Source of the DNA: SIG480 sp045586595
Lineage (GTDB): Bacteria; Bacillota; Clostridia; Oscillospirales; JAAYXM01
DNA length: 64,000 nt
Assembly (NCBI GenBank): GCA_045586595.1
Contig: JAZNAQ010000022.1
Span: forward strand, 8,868-72,867
Direction of reading: 5' to 3'
Shown here: positions 16,398-25,173 of the stretch, one piece after another
Position numbering within the stretch: the stretch's first letter is position 1
Layout: each line of letters opens with the position of its first letter
Made by a program: the position numbers and the translations under genes
Notes under the pieces: model-generated
Seen by the model: only the letters and a program-made list of their open reading frames with translations
What the model was told of the DNA's origin: nothing
Database searches by the model: none

Positions 16398-17294
16398 TTA
16401 ATAATCCTCGCTTATGTAATCAGGCGGAAGAAGAAGTAACTCGGGATTCTTAACATAGTACTTAAACAACTTTATCGCGGAAGCAAAGTAATACCCGTCA
16501 CATATACGCTCATCAAGAACAAAACGCATATTGATAACATGCTTATGCTCTGTAGAGCCGTCGCGGTTTACAACATTTATCGCTTCTTTTTTGCCTATCG
16601 CCATAAACACCGAGGTTGTGCCAAACTCATACAAATGATGATATACCGGGTTTAAACCTATAGACCCTACGTTTGTTACATATGCAGAAGAATGAAACGG
16701 GCTTACCCTATTTATTATCTTCGGCATAAGGCCGAACGAGTCGAGCGAGCGAAGAACCCATACAACAAATTTTTTGAAAAAGCCGGGAAGGAAATTCACA
16801 AGCTTGACTATGAAGTCGGTATCGTTGCCCTTGGCTTGTGCGGCTTCTTCTTCAGCACGTACCTCTGCAAGCGCGGCGTTAAACTTTTCGGTTACATCAC
16901 GCAAGGTATCAGTAGGCTCGAAATTGGGCATGAGGTTTCCCTCTTCACCGTCCTCGTGCATGGATTTTTTCACTGTAAGTGAAACCCTGATATAGCTTCT
17001 TGAGAAAATCTTTCTACCGCTGACAAATCGGTTTATGCGCGGGCGCTGGGCAATCGTACGTACCAACGCCGCGATGAAGAAGTGATACATCGAAAGGCCC
17101 GGTATGCTCTCGCGGTTTTCTACGATGAACTTGCGAAGCCCCGATATATCTATCTGTTCTTCAAAGAAAATCTGGCTGTCTAGCCTTGTCCGCATAATGT
17201 ACGGAATAATCCCGAAAACAGGGTCAATATTTCTAACCCTGTAACCATCATATCTGTCGCCAAGTCTGCGCTTGCGCTTGTTATTACCTGTCAT
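16398..17294 (-). CDS. E2-type acyltransferase-like protein lacking the catalytic histidine
   Basis: Stand-alone protein of 298 residues with the chloramphenicol-acetyltransferase/E2 fold. The last third carries the family pattern TNVGSIGLNPVYHHLYEFGTTSVFMAIG and FVLDERICDG. Active E2 enzymes have DHRxxDG at that place, where the His is the general base; here it is DERICDG, with Glu replacing His. There is no lipoyl domain and no E1 or E3 gene nearby, so it is not a normal dehydrogenase subunit. The N-terminus is basic (GNNKRKRRLGDRYDGYR). A promoter overlapping the 3' end of the upstream gene probably drives it. Function unknown; non-catalytic or using a different base. Confidence 0.7.
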   Translation of the reverse strand: MTGNNKRKRRLGDRYDGYRVRNIDPVFGIIPYIMRTRLDSQIFFEEQIDISGLRKFIVENRESIPGLSMYHFFIAALVRTIAQRPRINRFVSGRKIFSRSYIRVSLTVKKSMHEDGEEGNLMPNFEPTDTLRDVTEKFNAALAEVRAEEEAAQAKGNDTDFIVKLVNFLPGFFKKFVVWVLRSLDSFGLMPKIINRVSPFHSSAYVTNVGSIGLNPVYHHLYEFGTTSVFMAIGKKEAINVVNRDGSTEHKHVINMRFVLDERICDGYYFASAIKLFKYYVKNPELLLLPPDYISEDY

Positions 17295-17332
17295 ATTAAA
17301 CTTTATCCCCTTATTCCCCCAATTTACTATCT

Positions 17333-17361
17333 ATTATAACACAATTACTTAACTTTTTCAA
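17333..17361 (-). promoter_or_regulatory. Promoter of the E2-like gene
   Basis: TTGAAA (17356-17361) and TATAAT (17333-17338) on the minus strand, 17-bp spacing. The -35 lies inside the last codons of the exonuclease gene. Confidence 0.6.
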
Positions 17362-18325
17362 CCGCAGGCTTCTTTCTTGGAACCGCACTTTTTGCCCTGC
17401 GCTTTCTGTGAGCTTTACGCGCCGCTTCTTTTTTTACGCGCTTTTCATAAAAGGCTTCTGCACCGCCGCCCGCGGTATATATAACCTTAGATATATTGTA
17501 TTCTCCGTTTGTTTTGCTTACGGTCATTCTCGCAATATAATCGCCATGCTCCGGGCATGAAGCAAGTGTTATATATCTGTCGTTTCTCTCTGCAACCCAC
17601 TTGCGGATATCTTCGCATATTTTTTTGCATTCAGGGCACCTTACGCTTGATGCATCATGTGAGCGGAATATCTCGTGGCGTGTTTTATACCCCGCATACA
17701 CTTCACAAAACAATGGCTTTGACTCATCAAGTATTGCGCGCAGACGGTCTGCATGAATAAGCTCAGCTATACCGAGTGCGAGGTCTAACTTTTGTACAAC
17801 CAGCGCTGTATAGTACGCATCGTTGAGAGCATCATGGAGCGGCTCTTCGGGTATAATACCAAAGTTTTCCATAGCAGTCGCAAGAGATTTCTGATTATCT
17901 CCTGATTTTGTCTGCATATTATATATCGTCTGAACATTAAACCATGTATTTATCCATTCCGAATTATCTCCGTACATCTCAATGTTTCGGCGAAGCATTC
18001 GTATGTCATCCGGCCCCCATGTAAGAAAAGCAAAATCATCGCCACACCATGAGCGAAGCTTTGACATGGCAGCTCGAAACTCCTCGCCTTTTTCGAGGTC
18101 CTCCTGATTAATTCCCGTTATCTGGCGCACTTTTCGATGAATTAATTTGTAATACTTCGGCTTGACATTCAGCTTGAGCTCATCTGCAATCTGCAAACCC
18201 TCTCCGAGCTTTACTGCGCCAATCTGTATTATCTCACCATATAGCTTATTGCCGTCACTGTCTGCAACGACATCACGGTTACTTCGCGCCTGATTCCATT
18301 CAAGGTCGATTATAATATATGTCAC
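17345..18325 (-). CDS. DEDDh 3'-5' exonuclease with basic C-terminal tail
   Basis: Exonuclease of the RNase T/DNA polymerase III epsilon fold, 326 residues. The first acidic pair lies in IIIDLEWNQ, the middle Asp in TWGPDDIRMLRRN, and the last motif is LHDALNDAYYTA (HxxxxD), which together form the DEDDh two-metal site. After the nuclease domain (to about residue 195) come cysteine pairs CPECKKIC and CPEH that could bind zinc, and a lysine/arginine-rich tail suited to nucleic acid. Close relatives are called KapD or exonuclease III-domain proteins. RNA or DNA preference cannot be told. It has its own promoter, divergent from the next gene. Confidence 0.83.
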   Translation of the reverse strand: MTYIIIDLEWNQARSNRDVVADSDGNKLYGEIIQIGAVKLGEGLQIADELKLNVKPKYYKLIHRKVRQITGINQEDLEKGEEFRAAMSKLRSWCGDDFAFLTWGPDDIRMLRRNIEMYGDNSEWINTWFNVQTIYNMQTKSGDNQKSLATAMENFGIIPEEPLHDALNDAYYTALVVQKLDLALGIAELIHADRLRAILDESKPLFCEVYAGYKTRHEIFRSHDASSVRCPECKKICEDIRKWVAERNDRYITLASCPEHGDYIARMTVSKTNGEYNISKVIYTAGGGAEAFYEKRVKKEAARKAHRKRRAKSAVPRKKPAVEKVK

Positions 18326-18359
18326 TTCTCTTACACGTCCTTTATTATGCTCCCGCTAT

Positions 18360-18388
18360 ATTATATATGTATATTGTATTTTCTGCAA
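18360..18388 (-). promoter_or_regulatory. Exonuclease gene promoter
   Basis: TTGCAG (18383-18388) and TATAAT (18360-18365) on the minus strand, 17-bp spacing. Confidence 0.6.
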
Positions 18389-18407
18389 GTGGATATTTCG
18401 AGCTTTA

Positions 18408-18436
18408 TTGACATTGAATGTAATACAGAATATAAT
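18408..18436 (+). promoter_or_regulatory. Promoter of the YjdF-like membrane protein gene
   Basis: Perfect TTGACA (18408-18413) and TATAAT (18431-18436) with 17-bp spacing. Confidence 0.8.
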
Positions 18437-18463
18437 TTTTATAAAGGCGGTGATTTTCTTAAA

Positions 18464-19159
18464 ATGAAAAACCAAATTAACTGGAAAAGGGCAATAGGTA
18501 TATTTGTTTTTGCCTCGCTCTTTTTATCAATAGGATATTCAATAGCAAAAATTCTGAGTACACCGGAAAGTGTTGCTACTCCGGATGCAAGCACGCATCT
18601 CCGCAGTGATTATGTGCTCATGCTCATTCAATGCTGCCTCGGTCTTCTCGTTATAGGGCTGCCTGCAGCACTTGAGCAAAAGTGGTCATTTGAGATACCA
18701 AACTACATGAGTATTCTTTATTTTATCTTTCTGTACTGTGCCATATACCTTGGCGAGGTTAGGAATTTTTACTATGCAGTTCCGCACTGGGACACTATTC
18801 TTCACGCGTTTTCAGGCGCGATGCTAGGCGCATTCGGCTTCACGCTTGTGAGAATACTTAACGACTCTGAAAAAGTCAATGTCGCATTAAGCCCGCTCTT
18901 TATATGCCTGTTTGCTTTCTGCTTTGCGCTTGCAGTAGGCGCACTGTGGGAGATATATGAATTTACGGGTGATGCACTATTCGGGCTGAATATGCAAAAA
19001 TTCCGTCTGGCTGACGGAACTGAGCTTGTTGGCCACAACGCACTCGGCGATACTATGAAAGACATTATCATTGACGCCATTGGGGCTTTTATCGTCACCC
19101 TTGTCGGTTATCTCACACTACTTGGAAAGAAAAGGTACAAAGATCATAACAAGAAATAA
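18464..19159 (+). CDS. Polytopic membrane protein, DUF2238/YjdF-like
   Basis: Membrane protein of 231 residues with about six hydrophobic segments. Conserved polar positions lie within or next to them: HWDTILHAFSGAMLG, ALWEIYEFTGD, and GDTMKDIIIDAIGAF. This H..H..G, W-E-x-x-E and D..D..G pattern resembles the DUF2238/YjdF group of unknown function. The open frame extends 39 codons further upstream, but those codons overlap the promoter. The ATG at 18464 follows an AAGGCGGTGA site by about 10 nt. Monocistronic. Family call is by motif recollection and could be a sister family. Confidence 0.65.
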   Translation: MKNQINWKRAIGIFVFASLFLSIGYSIAKILSTPESVATPDASTHLRSDYVLMLIQCCLGLLVIGLPAALEQKWSFEIPNYMSILYFIFLYCAIYLGEVRNFYYAVPHWDTILHAFSGAMLGAFGFTLVRILNDSEKVNVALSPLFICLFAFCFALAVGALWEIYEFTGDALFGLNMQKFRLADGTELVGHNALGDTMKDIIIDAIGAFIVTLVGYLTLLGKKRYKDHNKK

Positions 19160-19194
19160 AAATAAACTCTCAAACTTTAGTTTGGGAGTTTATT
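19160..19194. terminator. Bidirectional terminator between converging genes
   Basis: A 15-bp stem with one mismatch (AATAAACTC.CAAAC and complement), short loop, A/T tracts on both sides. Confidence 0.8.
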
Positions 19195-19917
19195 TTATTT
19201 AATATACTGTTTAAACTCTGAACGGCTTCCCGCAAATACATTCAGGTCTATATATTCTTCTTCGCCGTCATATCCCGGGAGCTTCCCCGTGTGAGTGTAT
19301 TGCCAGAATGTCCACTCGCGGCCATCAGGCAATGTAGGTTTCTTTATTATATCACAAATCCAAATATCGCAGTTTTCATATCCCCCCGAAATATACAGAG
19401 AATATGCTCTGCGATTTGTATATATAATTGGCATTTCTCCGTAAGCCGTATACATCTCTGTCACAAGAGCATCCAGTATCTGCCGTACTGATGCTGCACT
19501 CGGTGGCTTTGAGCTGTAATCGCCATAAAGCTCAACATCAATCACAGGCGGCAAATCTATCATTTCGCGGGGTACCGCAGAAATAAAGTTTTGTGCCTGA
19601 GCCTTACCGTCGCTTTCAAAGCTCATGAAGTGGTATGCGCCCGACGCTATTGCAGTATTCTGTATATTTTCTATATTATCTTCAAAGAAACGGTCGCGAT
19701 AGCCACTTCCCTCTGTTGCTTTAATAAACGCAAAGTCTATATCGTTTTTTTCCATTTCATGCCAATCAATATATCCCTGATACGAGGACACATCAACACC
19801 GCGCACCGGATACTCCTCCTGTGCACGCCGACTCATATAAATTGTTATACAAAACAATGCGAAAGCAACAAATATTGTAACAACCAGTATTCTGAAAAGT
19901 GTCTTTCTCTTTTTCAT
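19195..19917 (-). CDS. GH25 family lysozyme, membrane-anchored
   Basis: Muramidase that cleaves the MurNAc-GlcNAc bond of peptidoglycan, 240 residues. An uncleaved signal anchor (basic MKKRKTLFR, then residues 9-28 hydrophobic) places it on the outer face of the membrane. The catalytic domain begins with GVDVSSYQGYIDW (Asp42), continues with FIKATEGSGYRDRFF and GAYHFMSF, and has the catalytic Asp127 and Glu129 in PPVIDVEL. It ends with YTNRRAYS, WTFWQYT and YIDLNVF. It has no cell-wall-binding repeats. It overlaps yjbQ by 4 nt at the end of the gal operon, an unusual position for a wall hydrolase. Confidence 0.9.
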   Translation of the reverse strand: MKKRKTLFRILVVTIFVAFALFCITIYMSRRAQEEYPVRGVDVSSYQGYIDWHEMEKNDIDFAFIKATEGSGYRDRFFEDNIENIQNTAIASGAYHFMSFESDGKAQAQNFISAVPREMIDLPPVIDVELYGDYSSKPPSAASVRQILDALVTEMYTAYGEMPIIYTNRRAYSLYISGGYENCDIWICDIIKKPTLPDGREWTFWQYTHTGKLPGYDGEEEYIDLNVFAGSRSEFKQYIK

Positions 19918-20330
19918 TCGCCGATTATTTTTATAAGCGCATGCTTTCGGCGCTTTCCGTCAAACTCAAAATAAAAAATTTGCTCCCATGTACCGAAATC
20001 AAGCCTTCCGTCAGTTATAGCAACAACAACCTCACGCCCCATTATAGTGCGCTTTAGGTGTGCATCCCCATTGTCCTCATATCCGTTGTGCATATATCTG
20101 CTATATGGCTTTTCCGGTGCAAGCCCCTCAAGCCACACCTCAAAATCGTGGTGAAGCCCGCTCTCATCGTCGTTTATAAACACACTTGCCGTTATGTTCA
20201 TTGCGTTTACAAGAACAAGCCCCTCTTTTACGCCTGATTCTCGTACCGCCGCCTCAACCTGCGGGGTTATATTTACAAGCCCGCGCCGTGTAGGTACATT
20301 AAAAAACAATTCTTTCCTGTATGATTTCAT
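19914..20330 (-). CDS. yjbQ: YjbQ/UPF0047 family protein
   Basis: Small conserved protein of 138 residues from the UPF0047 (YjbQ) family. Some members can condense thiamine-phosphate precursors in vitro, hence the label secondary thiamine-phosphate synthase; the main role is unsettled. Signatures are GLVLVNAMNITASVFIN, GLHHDFEVWLEGLAP, HNGYEDNGDAHLKRTIMG and TWEQIFYFEFDG, with clustered His and Asp residues that bind a metal in solved structures. It overlaps galT by 4 nt and the lysozyme by 4 nt, so the translation of all three is coupled. Confidence 0.88.
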   Translation of the reverse strand: MKSYRKELFFNVPTRRGLVNITPQVEAAVRESGVKEGLVLVNAMNITASVFINDDESGLHHDFEVWLEGLAPEKPYSRYMHNGYEDNGDAHLKRTIMGREVVVAITDGRLDFGTWEQIFYFEFDGKRRKHALIKIIGE

Positions 20331-21817
20331 CGCTGTTGCACCTCTTTTATAAATCTGTCAAATGCCGCATTTCCCTTGTTGTCTCTAGCGAATACACCTG
20401 CACATTTCAAACATTCTTCAAACGCTTTTCCTATTTCCCGTTTAAATAAGTCTTCAAAACTTTCGTCCGGTTTTTTATTTTTAATTACCCTTGCTGCCCA
20501 TATTGCGTGCTTTTTTATCTGCTCACACTCAAAAAAACTGCTGCCGTTTTCTGCATACTCACACAACAAGTGAAGCTCTTCCTTGAGCCTTGACGGGAGA
20601 ACCGCAAGGCCCATCGCCTCAATCAGCCCGATATTCTCACGCTTTATATGATGAAGTTCCTCATGCGGATGATAGCGCCCTAAAGGATGTTCTTCTGTTG
20701 TTATATTATTGCGGAGCACAAGGTCAAGCTCATACACTTCCCCACGCCTGCGGGCAATGGGTGTTATTGTATTATGAGGCGTATTATCCGTATATGCAAA
20801 TATATACGCGTTCTCGTCAGTATATTCAAGCCAAGTGGCGAGTATTCTCTCTGCGAGAGAGCATACTCGTGCTTTATCTTTGCCGCAGATGCGTATAACA
20901 GACATCGGCCATTTTACTCTGCCGACTGTAATATCCTCATATCCCTTTATAGTATACTCTTTTTCAATCGGCGCGCGCTCCATAGCGAACGTGTATCTGC
21001 CGCCCTGAAAATGCTCATGTGAGAGAATTGAGCCTCCGACAATAGGTAGGTCTGCATTTGAGCCTATGAAATAGTGAGGGAATAAATCAATAAACGACAC
21101 AAGCTTTGAAAATATTTCCTTATCAATCTTCATCGGCACATGAGTTCGGTTAAACACTATGCAATGCTCATTATAATACACATAAGGGGAATATTGCAAG
21201 CCCCAATACTCCCCACAAATTTCTATCGGTATAATACGGTGGTTTTGACGTGCAGGAAAATCGGTGCGACCTGCATATCCCTCACTCTCAGCACACAAAG
21301 CACACCTCGGATACACTGCTTGTCCGATTTCTTTAGCCTTAGCTATTGTGTGCGGGTCCTTTTCGGGTTTTGCAAGATTTATTGTTATATCAAGCTCTCC
21401 GTATTCTGTTTTTACCTTCCAGTTCATATCTCGCGCGATACGGTAGCGTCGTATATAATCTGTATCCTGTGAAAAATTATAATACCACTGCGTGGCACGC
21501 TCTGGCGACTCGAGATACAGTTCACAAAACCTTGATATAACCTCTCCCGGGCGCTGGGTAAGTTCACCCATAATTCGTGTATCAAAGAGGTCAAACTCCG
21601 TTGTGCTTCGCTCAATAATTTCCTTATCAGCCGCATACTCACAAAGCGATGTGAGAATTTCTTCAAGACTCTTTTTTGAACTTTCTTCATTTTTAAAGCC
21701 GCTTATTTTCAAAACGTCAATAAGCCTATTTCTTATATATGTTTTATCAAGAGGAGAGATTAGCCCCCGCTCCTCTGCATAAGAAACAAGCGCGTTTATA
21801 TCCGCAAAAACACTCAT
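20327..21817 (-). CDS. galT: UDP-glucose--hexose-1-phosphate uridylyltransferase (Firmicute type)
   Basis: Second enzyme of the Leloir pathway: swaps UMP between UDP-glucose and galactose 1-phosphate. The 496 residues belong to the long Gram-positive GalT family, not the 350-residue E. coli type. The N-terminal part has ADINALVSYAEERGLI; the catalytic region includes DLPIVGGSILSHEHFQGG, in which the HxHFQ-like signature SHEHFQGG is plain, and PHNTITPIARRR. It overlaps galE by 4 nt and yjbQ by 4 nt. Ribosome-binding site AAAGGA. Confidence 0.94.
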   Translation of the reverse strand: MSVFADINALVSYAEERGLISPLDKTYIRNRLIDVLKISGFKNEESSKKSLEEILTSLCEYAADKEIIERSTTEFDLFDTRIMGELTQRPGEVISRFCELYLESPERATQWYYNFSQDTDYIRRYRIARDMNWKVKTEYGELDITINLAKPEKDPHTIAKAKEIGQAVYPRCALCAESEGYAGRTDFPARQNHRIIPIEICGEYWGLQYSPYVYYNEHCIVFNRTHVPMKIDKEIFSKLVSFIDLFPHYFIGSNADLPIVGGSILSHEHFQGGRYTFAMERAPIEKEYTIKGYEDITVGRVKWPMSVIRICGKDKARVCSLAERILATWLEYTDENAYIFAYTDNTPHNTITPIARRRGEVYELDLVLRNNITTEEHPLGRYHPHEELHHIKRENIGLIEAMGLAVLPSRLKEELHLLCEYAENGSSFFECEQIKKHAIWAARVIKNKKPDESFEDLFKREIGKAFEECLKCAGVFARDNKGNAAFDRFIKEVQQR

Positions 21818-22803
21818 TTCAAATATCCTTTCGGATGAGATTTATGCCAACGCCATGCAGAGCTTACAATCTCATCAAGGTCGGCATGCTTTGGCTTCCA
21901 TGCGAGGATTGTTCTTGCCTTAGAGGATGATGCTACAAGCCGCGCAGGGTCTCCTGAGCGGCGAGGTGCGAGCACCTCCGGTATAGGATGCCCTGTAACC
22001 CGTCGCGCACTTTTTATAACCTCACGGACAGTAAATCCTACACCATTGCCGAGATTAAATATATCACTCATGCCACCTTTTTGCAGGTATTCTACCGCGA
22101 GGATATGGGCTTCAGCAAGGTCTGTTACATGAATATAATCACGAACGCACGAACCGTCTTTTGTATCGTAATCATACCCAAAAACAGAGATGGACTCGCG
22201 CATACCGCTTGGAACCTGCAAAATAAGTGGTATAAGGTGTGATTCAGGATTATGCGCCTCGCCGAAATCCCCGCTTTCGTCTGCTCCGCAGGCATTAAAA
22301 TAGCGAAGAGATATAAACCTTATTCCGTGTGCAGCCTCCGCCCATCGAAACATTTTTTCCACTGCAAGCTTTGTTTCGCCGTAAGGGTTTGTCGGGCATG
22401 TTCTATCACTCTCAAGTATCGGCACGCGCTCGGGCTCGCCATATACTGCAGCAGTAGATGAGAAGACTATTTTATCAATTCCCGCCTCAATCATGACCTC
22501 AAGAAGAGTAACTGTACCCCCGACATTATTGTTGTAATACTTAAGAGGGGCTACTACACTCTCTCCCACAAGCGAACAGGCGGCGAAATGAATGACTGCA
22601 TCAAAGCCTGCACCGATTAGAACAGAACGCAAAAACTCTCTATCGCGAATATCTCCACAAAAGAATTCTGCCAAATCATGCACCGCTTCACGATAACCGG
22701 TTTGCAAATTGTCTATTACGGTTACCTTATGACCTTTTTCTATCAATTCTTTAACCGTATGCGAGCCTATATATCCGGCACCGCCAAGAACTGCCACTTT
22801 CAT
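21814..22803 (-). CDS. galE: UDP-glucose 4-epimerase
   Basis: NAD-dependent epimerase that interconverts UDP-galactose and UDP-glucose. The 329 residues are a complete extended SDR: GGAGYIGSHT at the N-terminus, DNLQTGY, the VIHFAA segment, the catalytic SSTAAVYGEP and YGETKLAVEK (YxxxK), RYFNACGA and RDYIHVTDLAEAH. Besides galactose catabolism it could supply UDP-galactose or UDP-GalNAc for the pel polysaccharide genes at 29.5-41 kb, though nothing in the sequence ties them. Second gene of the operon, 12 nt after galK. Confidence 0.95.
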   Translation of the reverse strand: MKVAVLGGAGYIGSHTVKELIEKGHKVTVIDNLQTGYREAVHDLAEFFCGDIRDREFLRSVLIGAGFDAVIHFAACSLVGESVVAPLKYYNNNVGGTVTLLEVMIEAGIDKIVFSSTAAVYGEPERVPILESDRTCPTNPYGETKLAVEKMFRWAEAAHGIRFISLRYFNACGADESGDFGEAHNPESHLIPLILQVPSGMRESISVFGYDYDTKDGSCVRDYIHVTDLAEAHILAVEYLQKGGMSDIFNLGNGVGFTVREVIKSARRVTGHPIPEVLAPRRSGDPARLVASSSKARTILAWKPKHADLDEIVSSAWRWHKSHPKGYLK

Positions 22804-22815
22804 AACCTACACTCC

Positions 22816-23985
22816 TTAAATTATTCTTATGCCGCCATCAAAGCGGAATGAAAGCATTTTGCACATATCATCACCTAACATCTTTTGTATTCCAAGCTTA
22901 AACATTTCTGTCATTTCACAAGGAACAAACGCTTCGAGCGTGCCACCGAATCCCCCGCCCTGTATCCTGACCGCACCCCTGCCGCCGAGAATCTCCTCAC
23001 ATACAGCAAGCGCATATGCCATCTCCTGATTTTTAACCGCACCCGATACATATATGTTCTGAAGATACTTAAACGACGAATCACCTGACTCTCTAATAAG
23101 CTTTAAGAACCCATCAAAGTTGCCGCATTTCAGGCATTTTGCCTCCTCTTTTGCACGTCGGCTGTCACGAAAAAAGTGAACTGCCCGCAATGTGGCGCGG
23201 TCTCCCACAAGTTTTCTCACCTGTGAAACCCTGTCGTAAAACTCGCTCTCAGAAACCTCGCCGAGCACTTTTTCCCCAAATACTTCTGCAACTTTTTTCA
23301 TCTCAGCAGGAATACTTGCATACTCATCTGTAAGACCTGCATGGTCAGCCCCTGCATCAATTATTGCAAGGTCATATCCGTATTTTTTTATATCACACTC
23401 TATCTTTTCGATTTTTGCCGGAGTATGTGAAAAATCAATAAAAACAACTCCGCCCACAGCACATGCAAGCTGGTCCATGAGCCCGCCGGGCTTTCCGAAG
23501 TATTCGCGCTCTGCATACTGTCCGATTTCGGCAATTTCTTCCGGGGTTAAATTTGCGTCAAACATATCAGAAAGCGCAGTTGCCATAAGCACCTCAAATG
23601 CCGCAGAAGAGGATAACCCTGAGCCGCGAAGTATATCTGATACTATATACATATCCGCACCGGATAAATTTTTACCTCTCTTTAAAAATCCGGCTGCAAT
23701 GCCTCTTACTAATGCCTTGGTCGTGTTTCTTTCTGTTTCTCTCGGTGATAAATCCGAAAGGTCTATATCTATCTGACGGTATCCTTCGCTTTTTACGCTA
23801 ATAACACGCTTTCCGTTCTTTGCAACAGCTGCTTTCATATCAAGGTTAATACTCGCCGCAAGCACACAACCACACTGATGGTCAGTATGGTTTCCGCCAA
23901 GCTCAACTCTTCCGGGCGCACCGTAAACACGAATATCCTCTTTTTCACCAAACACTCTTTTAAAAGAATTTATAAGTTCTTTCAT
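22816..23985 (-). CDS. galK: Galactokinase
   Basis: Phosphorylates galactose at C1 with ATP, the entry to the Leloir pathway. The 389 residues form a GHMP kinase: an N-terminal signature GRVELGGNHTDHQCG, the ATP loop RGSGLSSSAAFEVLMATAL, PGGLMDQLACAVGG with the catalytic Asp, and the C-terminal RIQGGGFGGTLEAFV. E. coli GalK reads GEHTDY where this one reads GNHTDH, a variant I recognise from Clostridia galactokinases, so specificity for galactose is likely but rests on the operon with galT and galE. First gene of galK-galE-galT-yjbQ-lysozyme. I found no convincing promoter or operator upstream. Confidence 0.92.
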   Translation of the reverse strand: MKELINSFKRVFGEKEDIRVYGAPGRVELGGNHTDHQCGCVLAASINLDMKAAVAKNGKRVISVKSEGYRQIDIDLSDLSPRETERNTTKALVRGIAAGFLKRGKNLSGADMYIVSDILRGSGLSSSAAFEVLMATALSDMFDANLTPEEIAEIGQYAEREYFGKPGGLMDQLACAVGGVVFIDFSHTPAKIEKIECDIKKYGYDLAIIDAGADHAGLTDEYASIPAEMKKVAEVFGEKVLGEVSESEFYDRVSQVRKLVGDRATLRAVHFFRDSRRAKEEAKCLKCGNFDGFLKLIRESGDSSFKYLQNIYVSGAVKNQEMAYALAVCEEILGGRGAVRIQGGGFGGTLEAFVPCEMTEMFKLGIQKMLGDDMCKMLSFRFDGGIRII

Positions 23986-24056
23986 TTTTTCACCGCCAAA
24001 TAAGTATTATCTCTATATTATCATTCCCTTTTAAACCAAAAATACGACCAAATATA

Positions 24057-24097
24057 AAATAAATATCCACCCCACTCATGGGGTGGATATTTATTTT
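24057..24097 (-). terminator. Terminator of the cupin gene
   Basis: Perfect 18-bp stem (arms ending CCACCCCA/TGGGGTGG), 4-nt loop, abutting the cupin stop codon, T-rich on the minus strand. Confidence 0.85.
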
Positions 24098-24440
24098 ACG
24101 GTAATATTATTGCAAATATAACAAGTGGCTCGTTTGTTCTGTTTTCTATTGAATGGGTTTCTCCAGCAGTTGTCCACATTGCATCGCCTTCACCAAGTTC
24201 AAAAACCTTTCCGCAATCGGTAACCGTTGCCGTGCCTTTCATAACAATGTACATCTCACCCTCTTCGCCATGCGGGTGCTCACCTATAGACTCACCGGGG
24301 AGAAGCGTTACCTCAGCAAACATATTCGCCTTATCCTTCAGCTCTCCTTTTTCAAATATGTGCGAAAACTGTAATGCGCCCTTCCCGCCGCGGAGATTTT
24401 CGCGGGTTTCACTTCGTCTTTCACTTTTTAATTTAATCAT
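24096..24440 (-). CDS. Single-domain cupin protein
   Basis: Protein of 114 residues made of one cupin barrel. Cupin motif 1 reads GESIGEHPHGEEGEMYIVMKG, with the G(X)5HXH(X)3,4E(X)6G spacing: H at 56 and 58 and the Glu pair supply the metal ligands. Motif 2 reads GDAMWTTAGETHSIEN. Such proteins may be sugar or amino-acid isomerases, dioxygenases or binding proteins; the sequence does not decide. It has a weak ribosome-binding site and is monocistronic between galK and the DUF4364 gene. Confidence 0.82.
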   Translation of the reverse strand: MIKLKSERRSETRENLRGGKGALQFSHIFEKGELKDKANMFAEVTLLPGESIGEHPHGEEGEMYIVMKGTATVTDCGKVFELGEGDAMWTTAGETHSIENRTNEPLVIFAIILP

Positions 24441-24525
24441 ATGTGTTTCTCAATCCTCTCGCAAAATATATACCCTATTTTACACTATTTATAACATCAA
24501 GTCCAGCAAATAATCGCTATAACAC

Positions 24526-24555
24526 TTGAAAAAACAGATGTATCTGGTATATAAT
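24526..24555 (+). promoter_or_regulatory. DUF4364 gene promoter
   Basis: TTGAAA (24526-24531) and TATAAT (24550-24555), 18-bp spacing. Confidence 0.6.
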
Positions 24556-24574
24556 GTTAGATGAGGTGAAATAT

Positions 24575-25111
24575 ATGCCCGGATTTGGTTTTGTCAGAAG
24601 TGAGCTTGAGATAAAAACACTCACTCTTCATGTTCTTGACTATATTAAACTGTCCGTCACGTTTGACGAGCTTATGCGCTGTGTATTCGTTGACGATGCG
24701 ATAAACTACTTTAAATTTGCCGACTACTTAAACGGGATGGTAGAAACCGGCCATGTTGAAATCTGCTCCGACACCGGAGAGGACAGGTATTCTATAACCC
24801 CCAAGGGCGTGCGTGACCTTGAGCACATCCGCACCTCTGTGCCCGGCTCAGTGCTTCGCAAAGCAGAGAAGGCGTGTGACTCTGTCAGAAAAGAGGTTAT
24901 CCGTAAGAGCCTTGTAAACGTAAAGGTGGTTGAAGAAAACGGCAAATTCCGCGCGGACTGCTCGCTTTCTGATGATTCGGGCGAAATATTCTCATTTTCA
25001 ATGACCGCAATGTCGCGGAGTGATGCAAAAAAGCTTACCGCTAATTTTTACAAACACGCCGAGCGCATATATAATGAGTTTCTTCGCGCCATGCTCGATA
25101 CTTCAGATTAA
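24575..25111 (+). CDS. DUF4364 family protein
   Basis: Protein of 178 residues from the DUF4364 family of Clostridia. The first 90 residues read like a winged-helix DNA-binding domain (IKTLTLHVLDYIKLSVTFDELMRC, then YLNGMVETGHVEICSD and YSITPKGVRDLEHI, the helix-wing order). The rest is an alpha/beta domain of unknown function. The longer frame starts at 24554, but that ATG lies inside the -10 hexamer; the ATG at 24575 follows a GAGGTGA site. Probably a transcription regulator; its targets cannot be inferred. Confidence 0.82.
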   Translation: MPGFGFVRSELEIKTLTLHVLDYIKLSVTFDELMRCVFVDDAINYFKFADYLNGMVETGHVEICSDTGEDRYSITPKGVRDLEHIRTSVPGSVLRKAEKACDSVRKEVIRKSLVNVKVVEENGKFRADCSLSDDSGEIFSFSMTAMSRSDAKKLTANFYKHAERIYNEFLRAMLDTSD

Positions 25112-25127
25112 TTCCTCAAAAAAACTA

Positions 25128-25156
25128 TTGACAAAGCCTTATATTTTTTGTATAAT
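25128..25156 (+). promoter_or_regulatory. Promoter of the CAT-anticodon tRNA
   Basis: Perfect TTGACA (25128-25133) and TATAAT (25151-25156) with 17-bp spacing. Confidence 0.85.
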
Positions 25157-25173
25157 ATATAAGCTTAATATTT

